This document shows, one piece after another, positions 51,300 to 59,929 of a DNA stretch of 64,000 bases (its first letter is position 1; each line of letters begins with the position of its first letter). The stretch is from NCBI GenBank assembly GCA_965227335.1, contig CBDDFV010000008.1:1-64000 (forward strand), read 5' to 3'. The stretch comes from CBDDFV01 sp965227335 (GTDB taxonomy: Bacteria > Planctomycetota > Phycisphaerae > Phycisphaerales > SM1A02). Position numbers and translations under genes: made by a program. The notes beneath the pieces are model-generated. The model saw only the letters and a program-made list of their open reading frames with translations, was not told the origin of the DNA and made no database searches.

Positions 51300-51387
51300 C
51301 GGACAGGGTGGGATTCGAACCCACGGTACGGACAAGCCGTACACAGCATTTCCAGTGCTGCTCCTTCAGCCGCTCGGACACCTGTCC
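51300..51387 (-). tRNA. tRNA-Ser (GGA anticodon)
   Basis: The 88-nt class II tRNA has acceptor GGACAGG/CCTGTCC, discriminator G, anticodon stem CAGCA/TGCTG with loop CTGGAAA (GGA) and a long variable arm (GTACGG...CCGTAC). CCA is not encoded. It lies 51 bp upstream of tRNA-Pro in the same orientation, so the two may be co-transcribed. Confidence 0.95.
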
Positions 51388-51399
51388 GACGTGATCCCA

Positions 51400-51405
51400 T
51401 AGTGT
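51400..51405 (+). promoter_or_regulatory. -10 box, probable leaderless promoter (truB)
   Basis: TAGTGT ends 6 nt before the truB ATG and no Shine-Dalgarno sequence is present. Confidence 0.4.
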
Positions 51406-51411
51406 ATCGGC

Positions 51412-52224
51412 ATGACGCCGCCAGACAACCCGCCCGCCGCCTCATCCGCCGCCGACCGGGGAGCGGCGCCGCCCCCGACCGGAATCCTCGTGCTGGACAA
51501 GCCCGAGGGATCCTCGTCGATGCGTGCGGTGTCGATCGTCCGCCGACGCGCCGGACGCACCAGGACGGGCCACGCCGGGACGCTCGACCCGCTCGCCACC
51601 GGCGTCCTCGTCCTCGCCCTCGGCCGGGCCACCAAGTCGATTGATCGGCTCATGAACACCGAAAAGGGCTACCGGACCGAGATCGACCTGAGCGTCTTCA
51701 CCACCACGGACGATCGCGAGGGCGAGCGGACGCCGGTCGAGGTGGCGACGCCGCCCGAGCGACACGCCGTCGAGGCCGCCCTCGACGAGTTTCGCGGCGA
51801 GATCATGCAGGCCCCGCCCGCCTTCAGCGCCATCAAGGTGGGCGGCCGACGTGCGTACAAGTCCGCCCGCCAGGGTGATCTTCTCGATCTTCCGAAGCGC
51901 CCCGTCGTGGTGCATGAACTCGAACTGGAGGCGTACGCGTGGCCGGTGGTCACGCTGCGGATCCGCTCCGGCAAGGGCTTCTACGTCCGCAGCCTCGCCC
52001 GCGACCTCGGGACCGCCCTCGGAACCGGCGGGTCATGCCTCTCCATTCGACGCACCGCGGTCGGGCCGTTCACCCTCGCCGAAGCCGTCCGGCTCGATGA
52101 TCTGCCCGAGACGATCGGCGCGGCGGATCTCATCCCCGTGGACGAGGCGATCGCTCGCGTCGAGGCGGCTTACTCCGCGGGGGGGACCTCAGCCGGGGCG
52201 GGAGAGGGGGAGGTCTCGGCCTGA
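51412..52224 (+). CDS. truB: tRNA pseudouridine-55 synthase
   Basis: This 270-residue enzyme makes pseudouridine 55 in the T loop of tRNAs. The catalytic motif GHAGTLDPLATG contains Asp59; ILVLDKPEG and GFYVRSLARDLG are further family blocks. The N-terminus has a ~22-residue Pro/Ala-rich extension. The last 55 bp overlap the convergent lspA gene, so the C-terminal GTSAGAGEGEVSA tail is translated from DNA that also encodes the LspA tail. It stands next to two tRNA genes on the opposite strand. Confidence 0.95.
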   Translation: MTPPDNPPAASSAADRGAAPPPTGILVLDKPEGSSSMRAVSIVRRRAGRTRTGHAGTLDPLATGVLVLALGRATKSIDRLMNTEKGYRTEIDLSVFTTTDDREGERTPVEVATPPERHAVEAALDEFRGEIMQAPPAFSAIKVGGRRAYKSARQGDLLDLPKRPVVVHELELEAYAWPVVTLRIRSGKGFYVRSLARDLGTALGTGGSCLSIRRTAVGPFTLAEAVRLDDLPETIGAADLIPVDEAIARVEAAYSAGGTSAGAGEGEVSA

Positions 52225-52859
52225 GTCTCCTGCGCATGCTTCTGCGCCGCCGCCCTTCGGTCGGCGAGGTGGACATGCACCAGCAGCAGCGCCATGCCGG
52301 CGAGGAGCATCATGTCGGCGATGTTGAAGACCCAGGGGAAGATCTCGGCCGCGCCGCCGGGCCACGTCCACCCGAAGGGCAGGGTGGTGCGAGGCAGCAT
52401 GTTGAGAAAGTCCCGGACCGCGCCGAACACGATGCGATCGTAGAGATTCCCCACACCGCCGGCGAGCACGAGTCCGATGGCGATGTGGGCGAGGGTCTGC
52501 CGGCGGGTGGTCCAGCGTGCGAACATGAGCAGTCCGACGATCAGGGCGCCGCCGGTGAAGGCGATCAGGAAGCCCCGCTGATCCGCGCCGATGCCGAAGA
52601 CCGCGCCTCGATTGAGCACGAGTCGGAAATCGAGCGCCCAGGGGATCGCCTGTTTCCCCGGATGCAGCGGGATCGGGTTGTACGTCGGGTCGGCGAGCAG
52701 CTGTTCGCGATCAACGGTGACGGGGATGTCGGCGATCGTGCGGAACGACCACTGCTTGGTCCCGAGGTCGAGGGCGAGTCCGCCGATGAGCACGGCGAGC
52801 AGGACGAACCACGCTCCGGGCGCACGCCAGGCCGGCGGCGAAGGCGGCGAATCAGCCAT
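52170..52859 (-). CDS. lspA: Lipoprotein signal peptidase (SPase II)
   Basis: This 229-residue inner-membrane aspartyl protease removes signal peptides from prolipoproteins such as the TPR lipoprotein in this window. Four helices are predicted. The catalytic Asp residues lie in GNLYDRIVFGAVRDF and FNIADMMLLAG. It is longer than the usual ~160-170 because of an insert of about 50 residues after helix 1 and an Ala/Gln/Glu-rich tail. The ATG at 52859 shares its A with the stop codon of the DksA-like gene (TGATG), which indicates translational coupling. Confidence 0.94.
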   Translation of the reverse strand: MADSPPSPPAWRAPGAWFVLLAVLIGGLALDLGTKQWSFRTIADIPVTVDREQLLADPTYNPIPLHPGKQAIPWALDFRLVLNRGAVFGIGADQRGFLIAFTGGALIVGLLMFARWTTRRQTLAHIAIGLVLAGGVGNLYDRIVFGAVRDFLNMLPRTTLPFGWTWPGGAAEIFPWVFNIADMMLLAGMALLLVHVHLADRRAAAQKHAQETQAETSPSPAPAEVPPAE

Positions 52860-54004
52860 CAGGACGGGAGTCCGTGCTCGAGCTGTCGCTTGGCGGTGAT
52901 CGAGTAGGTCGCCCACGGTTTGGCCTCAAGCCGCGCCTTGGAGATGGGCTGGCCGGTCGCTTCGCAGACGCCGTAGGTGCGATCCTGAATCCGCAGCAGG
53001 GCGCGATCGATCTCGCGGATCATCTCGCGTTCGGTCTCGGCGAGACCGAGCATGAAATCCTGGTCGAACGTGTCGGTGCCGAGGTCGGCCATGTGGATCG
53101 GCATGTGCGAGATGCTGCCCGCGTTCGAGCGGAGGGCCTCCGCCTCCATCGCCGTCAGATCGCCGACGATCTCCGCTCGCTTGAGCAGCAGCAGATTGCG
53201 GTAGTAGTTGAGCTGCTTGCGAGTCAGCTTGGTCTTGATCTTCTTCGCGGGCTTCTCGGGCGCGGCCGGGGGCTCCGCCGCCGTGGTCCGACTCGACTTG
53301 CTCGACTTCGTCGTGGTGACGCCGCCCGCGGAGATCATTCGGACGCGCCGCCCGTTGATGATGACGTACCCGTCCTTGTCCGCCGACGCGCCCGCCGCCG
53401 CCGCCGCGACCGACCGTCCGCGCGTTGAAACCGATCGCTTCCGCGCCCCGTTGCGCGTCGTCTTGCCGGCGGCCTTCTTCTTTGACGTGGACGACTTCTT
53501 CGAGGCCGTCTTCTTCTTTGGCGTCGTCTTCTTCTTCGACGGGCTCTTCTTTGTCGAACCCGCCTTCTTCTTCGACGAGGCCTTCCGAGAGGCGGCCTTC
53601 TTCGAGGCGGCTCTCTTGACGGACGTCTTCTTCGTTCGCGATGACGACGCCTTCTTCTTCGACGCGGTCTTCTTCTTTGACCCGGCCCGAGTCGACGCCT
53701 TCTTCGTCGTGGTCTTCTTCGCCGTGGTCTTCTTTGCGGTGGTCTTCCGGGTCGTCGCCCGCTTCTTCGACGACGTCGTCGCCTTCTTCCGCGAGGAGGT
53801 CTTCCGGGACGACGACTTCTTCTTCGAGGCCGACGTCTTCCGCGTCGAACCCCGACCGGCCGACGAGCCCGAGGCCGCCTTCTTCCGGCCGGAAGTCGAC
53901 GCCTTGTTCCGCGATCGTGTGGTCTTCTTCTTCGAAGTGGTCTTCTTCTTGGCGGCCACGGCAAAGATCCGGTTGGGGGTCGGGTCGGACGGGGGCGCCT
54001 TCAC
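52859..54004 (-). CDS. DksA/TraR-like protein with long Lys-rich histone H1-like N-terminus
   Basis: This protein has up to 381 residues. Residues ~16-200 are almost entirely Lys, Ser, Thr, Ala and Arg (runs such as KKTTAKKTTAKKTTTKKAS). The C-terminal ~120 residues form a DksA/TraR helical hairpin and finger region. The C4 zinc finger is degenerate: only the first Cys of YGVCEATGQPI remains and the other three positions are Thr, Tyr and Thr. The RLEAKPWA segment confirms the family. GTG 54004 is the longest start and sits 14 nt after the predicted transcription start; GTG 53959 (AAKKKTTSKKK) is an alternative. The tail probably binds nucleic acid or the polymerase. Confidence 0.85.
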   Translation of the reverse strand: MKAPPSDPTPNRIFAVAAKKKTTSKKKTTRSRNKASTSGRKKAASGSSAGRGSTRKTSASKKKSSSRKTSSRKKATTSSKKRATTRKTTAKKTTAKKTTTKKASTRAGSKKKTASKKKASSSRTKKTSVKRAASKKAASRKASSKKKAGSTKKSPSKKKTTPKKKTASKKSSTSKKKAAGKTTRNGARKRSVSTRGRSVAAAAAGASADKDGYVIINGRRVRMISAGGVTTTKSSKSSRTTAAEPPAAPEKPAKKIKTKLTRKQLNYYRNLLLLKRAEIVGDLTAMEAEALRSNAGSISHMPIHMADLGTDTFDQDFMLGLAETEREMIREIDRALLRIQDRTYGVCEATGQPISKARLEAKPWATYSITAKRQLEHGLPS

Positions 54005-54024
54005 GGCCCGCGTCAGGGTGGCGG

Positions 54025-54053
54025 ATCGTAGACAGGGAACCCAACCCGGTCAA
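54025..54053 (-). promoter_or_regulatory. Sigma-70-type promoter of the DksA-like gene
   Basis: On the minus strand, TTGACC (54053-54048), a 17-nt spacer and TACGAT (54030-54025). The start point would be near 54018, leaving a leader of ~14 nt to GTG 54004 or ~59 nt to GTG 53959. Confidence 0.6.
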
Positions 54054-54205
54054 ATCGCAGGATATTGTGTCCGGTCGTGGCCCGGATGGCGAGATCGCCC
54101 CCCGGCGCGCGGCGGCGGCGCCGTGGCGCCGTGGCGACCCGACGACCACCCGCGCTCGCCCGACATCGGCGGCTGGCCGGATGATGCTGGGATGGGTAGA
54201 TGTAA

Positions 54206-55171
54206 TCAGTCGACGGCCGGAGCGGCGGTCACGGCGCCGATGGCGCGGAACTTCTCGTAGCGTCGGCGGGTGAGCGTGTCCGTCTTGTAGCGGTCGAGAT
54301 CCTGCAGCGATTCGATCACCCACTCGAGCAGTCGGTTCGCGGTCTGCGTGGGATCGCGGTGAGCGCCGCCCGACGGCTCCTCGATGATCGCGTCCACGAG
54401 CTTGTTGCGCAGATTGTCGCGGGCGGTGAGGGCGAGCGCTTCGGCGGCGGCGTTGTTGGTCTCTTCATTGGCGACCTTCCAGAGGATCGCCGCGCAGCCC
54501 TCGGGACTGATCACCGAGTACCACGCATGCTCCATCATGGCGACGCGGTCGGCCACCGCGATTCCAAGCGCCCCGCCGGACCCGCCCTCGCCGATCACGA
54601 CCGACACGATCGGCGTTTTCAGGCGGCTCATCTCGAGAAGGTTGACCGCGATCGCCTCCGCCTGGCCACGTTCCTCCGCCTTCACGCCGGGATACGCGCC
54701 GGGCGTATCCACGAGCGTCACCACGGGCAGACCGAACTTCTCGGCCAGCTTCATCGCCCGCAACGCCTTCCGGTAGCCCTCCGGATGCGCACAGCCGAAG
54801 TGGCACGCCAGTTTTTCCTGGGTGGAGCGGCCCTTCTGGTGCCCGATCAGCATCACCTTGTACGGACCGAGGCGGCAGAAACCCGCGATGATCGCCGGAT
54901 CGTCGCCGAACTGACGGTCGCCGTGCAGCTCACAGAAATCGCGGCTGATGAGCCGGATGTAGTCAGCCGTCTGCGGACGCTCCGGGTGCCGCGCGACCCG
55001 CACCGTGTCCCACGCCGACAGATCCGAATAGATCTTGGCGAGCAGCCGGTTCCGGGTCTCGGTCAGGCCCTGCAGTTCGTCCGCATAGGTCTCGGCGTTG
55101 GACCGCTCGCGCAGCGTGGCGATCTGCTTGTCGATCTCGATCACGGGTTGCTCGAACGGGAGGGTGTTCAC
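54206..55171 (-). CDS. accA: Acetyl-CoA carboxylase carboxyltransferase alpha subunit
   Basis: AccA with AccD transfers the carboxyl group from biotin to acetyl-CoA, the first step of fatty-acid synthesis. The length of 321 matches the family (~315-325). Recognisable blocks are FCELHGDRQFGDDPAI, IGHQKGR, LVDTPGAYPG and GEGGSGGALGI. The GTG at 55171 has AAGGA upstream. No accD or accBC gene is in the window. It is divergent from proC, with 84 bp between the two start codons. Confidence 0.95.
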   Translation of the reverse strand: MNTLPFEQPVIEIDKQIATLRERSNAETYADELQGLTETRNRLLAKIYSDLSAWDTVRVARHPERPQTADYIRLISRDFCELHGDRQFGDDPAIIAGFCRLGPYKVMLIGHQKGRSTQEKLACHFGCAHPEGYRKALRAMKLAEKFGLPVVTLVDTPGAYPGVKAEERGQAEAIAVNLLEMSRLKTPIVSVVIGEGGSGGALGIAVADRVAMMEHAWYSVISPEGCAAILWKVANEETNNAAAEALALTARDNLRNKLVDAIIEEPSGGAHRDPTQTANRLLEWVIESLQDLDRYKTDTLTRRRYEKFRAIGAVTAAPAVD

Positions 55172-55255
55172 GATCCGTCAGTCCTTCGTTCAGCGATGGT
55201 CAGGCGGCCATGGTATCGTCACCGACCCCCCGTATCCAACCACCGGAGGACCCCC

Positions 55256-56056
55256 GTGACCACCTCTCTCGGCATGCTCGGCGCCGGCAACATGGGACTG
55301 GCGATCCTGCGCGGCGGCCTCCGGGCCGGACTCCTGGCCGCGGATTCCGTCTTCGCCTTCGATCCCGACGACGACCGCCAGCGCGAACTCGGCGACCTCG
55401 GCGTCACCGTCGTCGATCAGCCCGGCGAACTCTGGCGGGCGGAGCAACTCCTGCTCGCCGTCAAACCGCAGGTCTTTCCCGTCGCGGCGGAACAACTCGG
55501 TCCGCCGCCGGAGCCCCGCATCGTCATCTCCATCATGGCGGGCCTCAGCAGCGGCACGATCCGCGACGCCCTCGGCGAACGCGCTCACGTGATCCGCGTC
55601 ATGCCGAACACGCCGTGTCAGATCGGGGCCGGCGCGACGGGCGTCGCGCTGGGCGTCGGCGCGTCCGCCGGCGACGAGGACTTCGCCCGCGCGCTCTTCG
55701 AAGCGCTCGGCGTGGTGGTCGCGGTCGACGAGGACCTGATGCACGCGGTCACGGCGGTGAGCGGTTCGGGACCGGCGTACATCTTCCTGCTTGCGGAAGC
55801 GATGATCGCGGGCGGGGAGGCGGCGGGCCTGGCGGCCGATCAGGCGCGGGTGCTGGCGACGCAGACGGTGCTCGGCGCCGCGCGTCTGCTGGCCGAGAGC
55901 GGCGAGACCGCGTCGGCCTTGCGTCGGGCGGTGACGAGTCCGGGGGGAACGACCGCGGCCGGGATCGAGACCATGACGGCGGGGGGATTGCCGAACGCGG
56001 TGAAGGCGGGCGTGCTCGCGGCGCGTGATCGCGGGGTGGAGCTGGATCAGGCGTAG
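55256..56056 (+). CDS. proC: Pyrroline-5-carboxylate reductase
   Basis: ProC reduces 1-pyrroline-5-carboxylate to proline with NAD(P)H. This 266-residue protein has the dinucleotide motif GMLGAGNMGLAILRG, the MPNTPCQIG segment and the signature AVSGSGPAYIF. The GTG start at 55256 follows GGAGGA by 5 nt. The longer open frame upstream is antisense to accA. Confidence 0.95.
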   Translation: MTTSLGMLGAGNMGLAILRGGLRAGLLAADSVFAFDPDDDRQRELGDLGVTVVDQPGELWRAEQLLLAVKPQVFPVAAEQLGPPPEPRIVISIMAGLSSGTIRDALGERAHVIRVMPNTPCQIGAGATGVALGVGASAGDEDFARALFEALGVVVAVDEDLMHAVTAVSGSGPAYIFLLAEAMIAGGEAAGLAADQARVLATQTVLGAARLLAESGETASALRRAVTSPGGTTAAGIETMTAGGLPNAVKAGVLAARDRGVELDQA

Positions 56057-56069
56057 CCGGGTCGGCGAT

Positions 56070-57428
56070 TCACGTCCACGAGGCGAGGAGTTGCGCGAGG
56101 TCGGCGCTGTCGACGTCGCCGTCCTGGTCGAGGTCCGGCGGGCAGGGGCGGGGGCAGTCGCCCCACGCGGCGAGCATCAACGCGAGGTCCGCCGCGTTGA
56201 CGACGCCGTCGTCGTTCAGATCACCCGGCGTGGTCGGGCACGCCTCGGGATCGCCGACCGGGACGATCCGACTGACGCTGCCGTCGGAGAGCGAGCAGAG
56301 CAGGATCTCGCCGTGGTAATCCTCACCGATGCCGACGATGTTGCAGTTTGCAAAGAAGCCGCCGGGCTGGACGTCGACCGCATCGCCGCCTTCGAAGGCG
56401 AAGTGCGTGATCGCACAGCCGCAGAAGTCGCTGAAGATGTAGCGTCCCTGCAGTTCGGGAATGGTGCAGCCGCGATAGCGAACGCCGCCGGTGACGGAAC
56501 ACCCCTGGCTGTGATCGTACTCGTGGACGGGCAGGACGAGTTCGGGGGCGTTGCACACGCAGTCGTCGGAGCTCGTGCAGTGCGCGCCTTCCATGCAGTC
56601 CCAGCCGTAATTGCGTCCGCCCGGATCGTCGGCGGGCTGGAAGTCGATCTCTTCCCACGACGCCTCGCCGACGTCGCCGATCCAGAGATCACCGGTGTCG
56701 CGGTCGAAGCTGGCGCGGAAGGGGTTGCGCAATCCGTACGCCCAGATCTCGTCCGCCCCCGGCGCATCCACGAAGGGATTGCCGGCGGGGATCGCGTAGT
56801 TGCGGAGCGGATCCTCGGGGTACGCATCGGCGCCCGAGACGTCGAGGCGAAGGATCTTGCCGAAGAACGCGCCGTCGCCTTCGAGCTGCTGCGCGAACTG
56901 CGGAATGTCGCTGTCGCCCGTCGCCAGATAGAGGTGTCCGTCGAGCGGCGAGAAGGCGATCGTCCCGCCGTTGTGCGCGCTGCTGAAGCGATCGAACTCC
57001 AGGATGAGCTGCTTCGAGCCCGGCAGGGTCGCGTCCGCGTCGGCGGGATCACGTTCGAAGCGAACGACGCGCGTGGTCAGGGCGACGCCCTCAATCAACA
57101 CGGTGTAGTGCACGAACACGCGTCCGTTGGCCGCGTACCCGGGGTCGAACGCGAGGCCGAGCAAACCGCCTTCGAAGAGCGTCGACACCTCGTCGCCGAG
57201 ATCGATGAACGGTTCCGGCAACAGGACGCCGTCGCGCACGATCCGCACGCGTCCCGCCCGCTCGAGAACGAAGATGCGGGATGGATCATCCGGAGCGTGG
57301 GTCGCGTACATCGGACTGTCGAGCCCGGAGGCGACCGTCTCGATCGTGAGGTCGGGGACGCCCCCCCGCGCGGCGAGCGCGCACAGCGAGGCGGCAAGGA
57401 GGCCTCCGGCCAGGGACATGCGGAACAT
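56070..57428 (-). CDS. Secreted PQQ-type sugar dehydrogenase (sGDH-like) with two dockerin-like modules
   Basis: This 452-residue protein starts at an ATG behind AGGAGAGAG and has a signal peptide (about 1-22). It has a six-bladed soluble glucose dehydrogenase-type propeller with SAHNGGTIAFSPLDG (catalytic-His region), LATGDSD and AYGLRNPFRASFD. Extra cysteines in the C-terminal blades suggest disulfides. The tail has two modules, GDLNDDGVVNAADLALMLA and PDLDQDGDVDSADLAQLLA. It probably oxidises sugars outside the cytoplasm; PQQ dependence is family inference. It is convergent with proC (13-bp gap). Confidence 0.85.
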   Translation of the reverse strand: MFRMSLAGGLLAASLCALAARGGVPDLTIETVASGLDSPMYATHAPDDPSRIFVLERAGRVRIVRDGVLLPEPFIDLGDEVSTLFEGGLLGLAFDPGYAANGRVFVHYTVLIEGVALTTRVVRFERDPADADATLPGSKQLILEFDRFSSAHNGGTIAFSPLDGHLYLATGDSDIPQFAQQLEGDGAFFGKILRLDVSGADAYPEDPLRNYAIPAGNPFVDAPGADEIWAYGLRNPFRASFDRDTGDLWIGDVGEASWEEIDFQPADDPGGRNYGWDCMEGAHCTSSDDCVCNAPELVLPVHEYDHSQGCSVTGGVRYRGCTIPELQGRYIFSDFCGCAITHFAFEGGDAVDVQPGGFFANCNIVGIGEDYHGEILLCSLSDGSVSRIVPVGDPEACPTTPGDLNDDGVVNAADLALMLAAWGDCPRPCPPDLDQDGDVDSADLAQLLASWT

Positions 57429-57608
57429 CGGGTCTCTCTCCTGCGGGCGTCGACGGCCACGTTGGAACGGGCCGCCTGTGATCTGGTTCGAAGGGACGTG
57501 GGTCACGGTTGCACGGGAGTCGGCGGGCGTCGGCGAGGTGGGTCGGGGAGGATCGCTATCGGACGGGCGGGGGCGGGGCCGGCCCGCGGGGGCGAGCGAC
57601 GTCGCCCG

Positions 57609-59864
57609 TTACGGCGTCTCGCGGAGCTTCACGTGCTCGTGGAAGAACCGCACCATCCGTTCGTACATGCGGCGGGTGACCGCTGGTTCGCTCACCATGT
57701 GCGTGAAGCCGGCGAGCGGGATGAACTCGTGCGCCTTGCCGGCGCGAAACAGCGCATCGGACATCTGCAGCGCATGAGCGAAGTAGACGTTGTCGTCCGC
57801 GGTGCCGTGAATGATCATCAGCGGACGTTCCAGATCCGCCGCCCAGGTCAGGACGTTCGACGCTTCGTAGCCCTCTGGATTCTCCTCCGGCAGACCCATG
57901 AAGCGCTCCGTGTAGTGCGTGTCGTAGTAGAGCCAGTCGCACACCGGCGCCCCGGCCACGCCGGCGTGGTAGACGTCCGGCCGACGCATCACCGCCATCG
58001 CCGAGAAGTACCCGCCGAACGACCAGCCGTACACGCCGACGCGGTTGAGATCCATCTGCGGGATCGCGGCCCCCAGCGCCTGCAGCGCCTCCGCCTGGTC
58101 TTCAAGCGGGAATTCGATGAAGTCGCCGCGAATCGAACGCTCCCACGCTCGGCCGCGATTGGGCGTCCCCCGTCCGTCGATGATCGCCACGATGTAGCCC
58201 TGATCCGCGAACCACTGCGCGAGCCGGTACCGCGACGATGACTTCGTCACCATCTGCCCCCCCGGGCCGCCGTACACGTTGACGATCACCGGATACGACA
58301 GATCGGTCGTGAAGTCGCGGGGCCGGATCACGGCGGCGTGGTAGTCGCGTCCGCTGGCCCCGGTCACGATCCGCCAGTCGACCCGCGGCACGAAATCGGG
58401 ATGCTCCTGTTTCGAGGCGATCACCGCTCGCACCTCGCCGCTGTCGGTGTCGCGCACGGTCCATTCCGTTGCGCCGTCGCGCGGCGTGGTGATACGCACG
58501 TGCACGTCCGAATCCTCGCCGAACGCCGCGCCATGCAGACCGGGCGCGCGAGTGAGTGCGGTCATCGCGCCGCTGGCGAGATCGATCCGGTAGAGATGCG
58601 TGACGGTCGGATCGTCTCCGGCGCCGCGCACGATCAGCATGTCGTCGGCGACGTGCGTCAGGCTCTTGAACACGAACGCCGCGGGCGTCAGCATGCGTAC
58701 GAACACGCCGTCCCGCCTCCGTTCCTCGATCCGCCACCGTCCCTCGCGCTCGCTCGCCCACAGGAAGGCCTCTCCGTCGCGAATCCACTTCGGGAACGTC
58801 TGGTCGAGGTTGAGCCACGCATCATCGGTTTCGGTCAGCAGCGTTCGCCGCGCCCCGGTGTGGTGATCGACGGCGAAGAGGACCTGCTCGGTCTGATGAC
58901 GGTTCTGGACGAGGATCGTCAGCGGCGCGCCGGTCGCCCACTTCACGGTGGCGAGATAGGGGTACGCCTCGCGCGGCCAGTCGATCCACGTCGTCTCGCC
59001 GCCGCTGATCGGGACCACGCCGAGCGTGACGATCGCGTTGACCTTGCCCGGACGCGGATAACGCCAGCCGCGCGGCGCCTTCTCGGGGCGCGACGGGTCC
59101 ATGATGAACATCTGTTCGAGACCCGACTCATCCGTGCGCTGATAGGCGAGGTGCGTCGAGTCCGGCGACCACCAGAAGCCCATGCGGCGCCCCATTTCCT
59201 CCTGGGCGACGAATTCGGCGAGGCCGTTGGCGACGTCGTCGCCCGCGTCGAAGGTCAGCCGCGTCTCGACGCCGTCGCTGATCCGGATGACATAGACGTC
59301 GCCGTTGCGGACGCAGGCGACGTGTTCGCCGTCCGGCGAGAAGCGGGGCGTCGCGGCGGGGCCATGCTCGGAGACGAGTTCGCGCACCGTGTGATCGGGT
59401 CGGTCGACGATGAAGAGTCGCCCGGAGAGCGGAACGAGCAGTCGGCGTCCGTCCTTGCTCAGGGCGAATCCGGCGACGCCGCGTGCGCTCAGTCGCATGC
59501 GCTCGCGTCGCGCCTTTTCCTCGTCGGTGAGCGTCTCTTCCTGTCCGGCGAGCAGGTCGGCCGCGGTCAGGACGAGCGATTCATCGCCGGTGGCGACATC
59601 GATCATGTAGAGCGCCCGCTGATTATCGCGCGGGCCGGAGCGGGTGAAGTAGACGGCGGCGCCGTCAGGCGTGACGGCGAAGCCGCCCGGGGCGCCGCGC
59701 CGGAAGCGACCGGTCGCGGCGTACTGTTCGAGGAAGTCAGCGTTGACGATGGGGACATCGTCGGGAGTGGTCTCGGCGTGCGCCGGGGCGGCGGCGGCGA
59801 AGAGCATGAGGCAGAGCACGAACAGCGATCCGGCGGTCGCCTGACGTCGGGGGAAGGTGATCAT
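57609..59864 (-). CDS. Secreted S9 dipeptidyl-peptidase IV-like enzyme
   Basis: The ATG at 59864 gives 751 residues with a signal peptide (about 1-30). An eight-bladed DPP4-type N-terminal propeller (about 40-480) is followed by the hydrolase domain. Catalytic Ser615 lies in GWSFGGY, with Asp in HGTADDNVYF and His in GFTHMV. The Glu pair region EFVAQEEMGR, which recognises the free N-terminus of substrates, is present. This supports X-Pro dipeptidyl-peptidase activity on peptides outside the cytoplasm. A TATCAT box 6 nt upstream of the ATG and no Shine-Dalgarno sequence suggest a leaderless mRNA. The further-upstream frame is basic noise. Confidence 0.92.
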   Translation of the reverse strand: MITFPRRQATAGSLFVLCLMLFAAAAPAHAETTPDDVPIVNADFLEQYAATGRFRRGAPGGFAVTPDGAAVYFTRSGPRDNQRALYMIDVATGDESLVLTAADLLAGQEETLTDEEKARRERMRLSARGVAGFALSKDGRRLLVPLSGRLFIVDRPDHTVRELVSEHGPAATPRFSPDGEHVACVRNGDVYVIRISDGVETRLTFDAGDDVANGLAEFVAQEEMGRRMGFWWSPDSTHLAYQRTDESGLEQMFIMDPSRPEKAPRGWRYPRPGKVNAIVTLGVVPISGGETTWIDWPREAYPYLATVKWATGAPLTILVQNRHQTEQVLFAVDHHTGARRTLLTETDDAWLNLDQTFPKWIRDGEAFLWASEREGRWRIEERRRDGVFVRMLTPAAFVFKSLTHVADDMLIVRGAGDDPTVTHLYRIDLASGAMTALTRAPGLHGAAFGEDSDVHVRITTPRDGATEWTVRDTDSGEVRAVIASKQEHPDFVPRVDWRIVTGASGRDYHAAVIRPRDFTTDLSYPVIVNVYGGPGGQMVTKSSSRYRLAQWFADQGYIVAIIDGRGTPNRGRAWERSIRGDFIEFPLEDQAEALQALGAAIPQMDLNRVGVYGWSFGGYFSAMAVMRRPDVYHAGVAGAPVCDWLYYDTHYTERFMGLPEENPEGYEASNVLTWAADLERPLMIIHGTADDNVYFAHALQMSDALFRAGKAHEFIPLAGFTHMVSEPAVTRRMYERMVRFFHEHVKLRETP

Positions 59865-59870
59865 GCGGAG

Positions 59871-59876
59871 ATGATA
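59871..59876 (-). promoter_or_regulatory. -10 box, probable leaderless promoter (dipeptidyl-peptidase)
   Basis: On the minus strand TATCAT is followed after 6 nt by the ATG at 59864. Same hexamer and near-identical spacing as at 34861 and 35683. Confidence 0.5.
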
Positions 59877-59929
59877 TCGCGGCCCCCGGTCCGCCGGTCG
59901 ACGACGGGGGCCGCGATCGGCGGAGGCGG

